Assembly: GCA_902783205.1 (NCBI GenBank)
Contig: CACZQE010000285.1
Span: 1-8,323, forward strand
Reading direction: 5' to 3'
From: an uncultured Lachnospiraceae bacterium
GTDB taxonomy: Bacteria; Bacillota_A; Clostridia; Lachnospirales; Lachnospiraceae
Length of the DNA stretch: 8,323 bases
The notes beneath the pieces were generated by a model that was given only the letters and a program-made list of their open reading frames with translations, made no database searches and was not told the origin of the DNA. Shown one piece after another: positions 6,228 to 8,323 of this stretch (its first letter is position 1; every line of letters starts with the position of its first letter). Position numbers and translations under genes: made by a program.

Positions 6228-6955
6228 ATATGGAACATGCACTTGAAGTCCGGGATCTGAATGTTTCTTACAGAAATATTCAGTCTTTCTCTATAAAACG
6301 AAATCTGTTTAACAGAAAAAAGGCCCCTGTCAATACGATCCACGCAGTCCGGGATGTAAGCTTTAACGCTGAGAAAGGCGAAGTGATTGGTATTGTGGGG
6401 AAAAACGGAAGCGGGAAAAGCACACTGTTAAGCACCATCGCGGGTGTTTTTGCCCCTGACAGCGGGACGGTAGACCTGAAAGGCAATACAGTATCGCTTC
6501 TTTCTCTCGGTACAGGGTTCAATAACGAAGTATCCGGCCGGGAAAATATATTCCTGAATGGGCTCCTCCTCGGCTTTAGTGAGGAGCAGATCGACGAGAG
6601 GCTGGAAGAAATCATCGAGTTTTCAGAACTCGGTGAATTTGTTGATCTCCCGGTCCGCAGTTATTCAAGTGGCATGAGAAGCAAGCTGGCTTTCTCCATC
6701 ACGGTCGCTCTTGATACAGATATCATCCTGGTAGATGAAGTGCTCAGTGTCGGTGACACCAAATTCCGCAAGAAGAGCTATAAAAAGATGAAGGAACTGA
6801 TTAGCAGCAGCGACCGCACCGTTCTAATCGTTTCACACCAAGAGAATACTCTGAAAGAACTCTGCAGTCGCATCCTCTGGCTGCAGGACGGCAGCATCGT
6901 CATGATGGACAACGCCGAAACCGTCCTCGACGCCTATACGGAATTTATGAAATAA
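6224..6955 (+). CDS. ABC exporter ATPase (TagH/Wzt/KpsT type, nucleotide-binding domain only)
   Basis: This 243-residue ATPase pairs with the preceding permease. It has the polysaccharide-exporter insertion at about 17-37, Walker A GKNGSGKST (59-67), the LLSLGTGFNNEVSGREN segment (92-108), signature YSSGM (147-151) in place of LSGGQ, Walker B IILVDEVLSVGD (167-178) and the switch histidine H205 in VSHQE. All ATP-hydrolysis residues are present. It ends straight after the nucleotide-binding domain. The carbohydrate-binding C-terminal domain of Wzt O9a-type proteins and the C-terminal extension of Bacillus TagH are both absent. Start choice is uncertain: ATG 6224 overlaps the permease stop, while ATG 6230 sits 10 nt after AAAGG (6215-6219). 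The difference is two residues. The TAA is followed after one base by the next gene's ATG. Confidence 0.92.
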   Translation: MNMEHALEVRDLNVSYRNIQSFSIKRNLFNRKKAPVNTIHAVRDVSFNAEKGEVIGIVGKNGSGKSTLLSTIAGVFAPDSGTVDLKGNTVSLLSLGTGFNNEVSGRENIFLNGLLLGFSEEQIDERLEEIIEFSELGEFVDLPVRSYSSGMRSKLAFSITVALDTDIILVDEVLSVGDTKFRKKSYKKMKELISSSDRTVLIVSHQENTLKELCSRILWLQDGSIVMMDNAETVLDAYTEFMK

Positions 6956-6956
6956 T

Positions 6957-8170
6957 ATGAAGATTAAACAGACCGGAAGCACGAAAAAATACTATCTGAG
7001 TTATACGGTTTTATTTCTCATTCTGTTGCCGCTGGTTTTTTGTGCTTTATAAAAAATGGATACTCTTTCGTCTGGCTTCCAGATGGACTTGGTTACTATA
7101 GCGGAATGAAGGAGCTGGGTTCTATGCCTTTATTTCATTCCGGCTTTACTTTCCAGAGGGGTCTCGGCAGAGGATATCAGGAGCTGGAATCGATAGTCGC
7201 AATCTTTAACCCCTATTTATTGCTGACCCGGATCTGGCCAGAGGACAAATTTGAAATTCTTTATATGTTTCGGATTCTGACAGGTTTTTATCTGGCCGGG
7301 TTTTCTTTCTCTATTTTTGCGCGCAAATTCGTTCATAATATTCTCCCGACGCTGGGTGGAGCAATGACCTATACCTTTTCAGGCTTTATGCTGCTTTATG
7401 GCGTGCGTCATCCTCCGTTTGCGGAGATTCTCGTTTTTTTGCTTCCATTTCTCCTGCTGGGGATCGAAAAAATCCTGAGAGGTGAGAGTTTTCTTGCCCT
7501 AGTGCCGGTGGTTTTTCTCTTCTCTCTGGAAGGATTCTACTATTTGTATATCGCGACGATTCTGGCGGGTATTTTCTACCTTGTAAGGTTCTTTACCATG
7601 GAGGAGCATCAAGGTAAACGCAGTATCCGGCTCTTTGCGCGTCTTACTGGGAAAGTGATTGCGGCATATGGGCTGGGTATCTGGATGAGCCTGTTTTCCT
7701 GCCTGCCGTCGTTGCTGCTTTATACGAAAGGCGGGCGGATCGGAAAGCCGCTTATCAACAGTTTCTTCCATTATAACAGCACCTATTATAAAAATCTTTT
7801 TCTGAACTATTTCTCTGCGGCAAAACAGGTTCATGTGTTCCCAGCTATAGCATTCCCGGCTCTTTTTACGCTGTTTTTCAAAAAAAGTAAAAAAAACAAC
7901 CGGACAATTCGCTGGCTATGGATTTTAGGCACGCTGTTCGGCTGTCTGCCTCTGTTTGCCTATCTGTGTTCCAGGTTCAGCAACACTACAAATCGCTGGA
8001 GTATCGGCTATACATTAGTTATAGCCATGGCTGTTACAGTATTTTTGGAAGATGTGCCTGATTTTTCGTTTCGCAGCTGCCTAATCTGTGTTCTTGGTTT
8101 TACGTTCTATTGTTCGGCTTGCCTTGCTTACAGTCGTGCCATTTCCCTCTGTATAGCTCTCTTGGCATGA
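6957..8170 (+). pseudogene. YfhO-family membrane glycosyltransferase, interrupted by a frameshift
   Basis: The ATG at 6957, one base after the ATPase stop, begins MKIKQTGSTKKYYLSY and a hydrophobic segment, but this frame stops at TAA 7050-7052 after 31 codons. One extra T in the T6 tract 7036-7041 would join it without a break to the long frame running to TGA 8168-8170 (LPLVF-L-CFIKNGYSFVW). The joined N terminus, with 'NG-x-SF-x-W-x-x-DG' after the first membrane span, is typical of YfhO. The rest is a series of hydrophobic segments with short loops. YfhO proteins are GT-C type membrane proteins that glycosylate teichoic acids outside the cell and are usually about 850 residues, so about 405 is roughly half. 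The long frame alone has only a TTG (7040) without a ribosome-binding site. Alternatives are a sequencing error, slippage-dependent expression or true decay. Family moderately sure; broken state clearly seen. Confidence 0.68.
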
Positions 8171-8323
8171 TTGCCCTGTCTTTGGGCGTTATGCTTTTTT
8201 TGTCCGTATAAATAGTGTATGCTCAATAACCAGCTTATTTCACGAAACCGTCTCTTAGCTAATTTGAACGCTCTCAAACATATATCACCAGATACTGGAA
8301 ACCCTGATCAAAGTCAGGAAACA
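8171..8323 (+). pseudogene. Further out-of-frame YfhO-like remnant at the window edge
   Basis: After the stop at 8168-8170, hydrophobic coding continues one frame back: 8152-8211 reads YSSLGMIALSLGVMLFLSV and ends at TAA 8209-8211. A lost base near 8140-8152 would join it to the preceding frame. From 8219 another frame (ATG CTC AAT...) stays open to the edge, with a segment NALKHISPDTGNPDQSQET that could be the start of the YfhO soluble part. That last reading is weak. The stretch looks like the same gene continuing with at least two more frame changes. No terminator or new promoter is visible before the edge. Confidence 0.4.

Noticed and set aside
7040..7042. TTG as the true start of the YfhO-like protein
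   Set aside because: It has no ribosome-binding site and lies within the hydrophobic segment begun at ATG 6957, which is one base after the ATPase stop; a frameshift explains the data better.
1..8323. CRISPR arrays, tRNA or rRNA genes, insertion sequences, riboswitches
   Set aside because: No regularly spaced repeats, cloverleaf, transposase motif, terminal inverted repeats or recognisable riboswitch core was seen on either strand.

Overview
The window carries an almost complete surface-polysaccharide operon on the + strand, next to the 3' end of an unrelated metabolic gene. Nothing identifies the species. The TagGH/Wzm-Wzt-type two-gene ABC exporter, the YfhO-type membrane protein, the paired LicD proteins and the TarI/IspD-like cytidylyltransferase together suggest an anaerobic or gut-type Bacillota with a teichoic-acid-like or capsular polymer. 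That is inference from gene content; no taxonomic marker is present.

Layout: 2-130 is the C-terminal end of a probable iron-containing alcohol dehydrogenase, about 61% GC by hand count (79/130). A hairpin at 158-192 probably ends its transcript. 193-439 is non-coding and holds a very good sigma-70 promoter (TTGCAC-17-TAATAT with an extended -10 TG) and a perfect 17-bp tandem duplication spanning the first start codon of the operon. The operon then runs DUF4422 glycosyltransferase (440-1276), LicD 1 (1278-2069), TarI/IspD-like cytidylyltransferase (2112-2822), SDR epimerase/dehydratase (2810-3859), LicD 2 (3884-4759), AraD-like class II aldolase-fold protein (4756-5424), ABC-2 permease (5442-6227), ABC ATPase (6224-6955) and a frameshifted YfhO-like gene (6957 onward). 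Genes overlap by ATGA or are separated by 1-42 nt, and no internal terminator is visible, so they are probably one transcript.

Working model (inference): the cytidylyltransferase makes a CDP-activated polyol or sugar from a phosphorylated precursor supplied by the SDR and/or the AraD-like protein. The two LicD proteins move the phospho-substituent onto a glycan that the DUF4422 enzyme helps to build. The ABC pair exports the chain, and YfhO would add sugars outside the membrane.

Three things stand out. The AraD-like protein keeps its family framework but has lost all the metal-binding histidines. The YfhO gene is broken by a one-base deficit in a T6 tract and decays again near its 3' part. 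The grouping of a CDP-polyol-type synthase with two LicD proteins resembles in outline the animal ISPD/fukutin/FKRP ribitol-phosphate pathway, while the TarJ or choline genes usually expected are not seen here.
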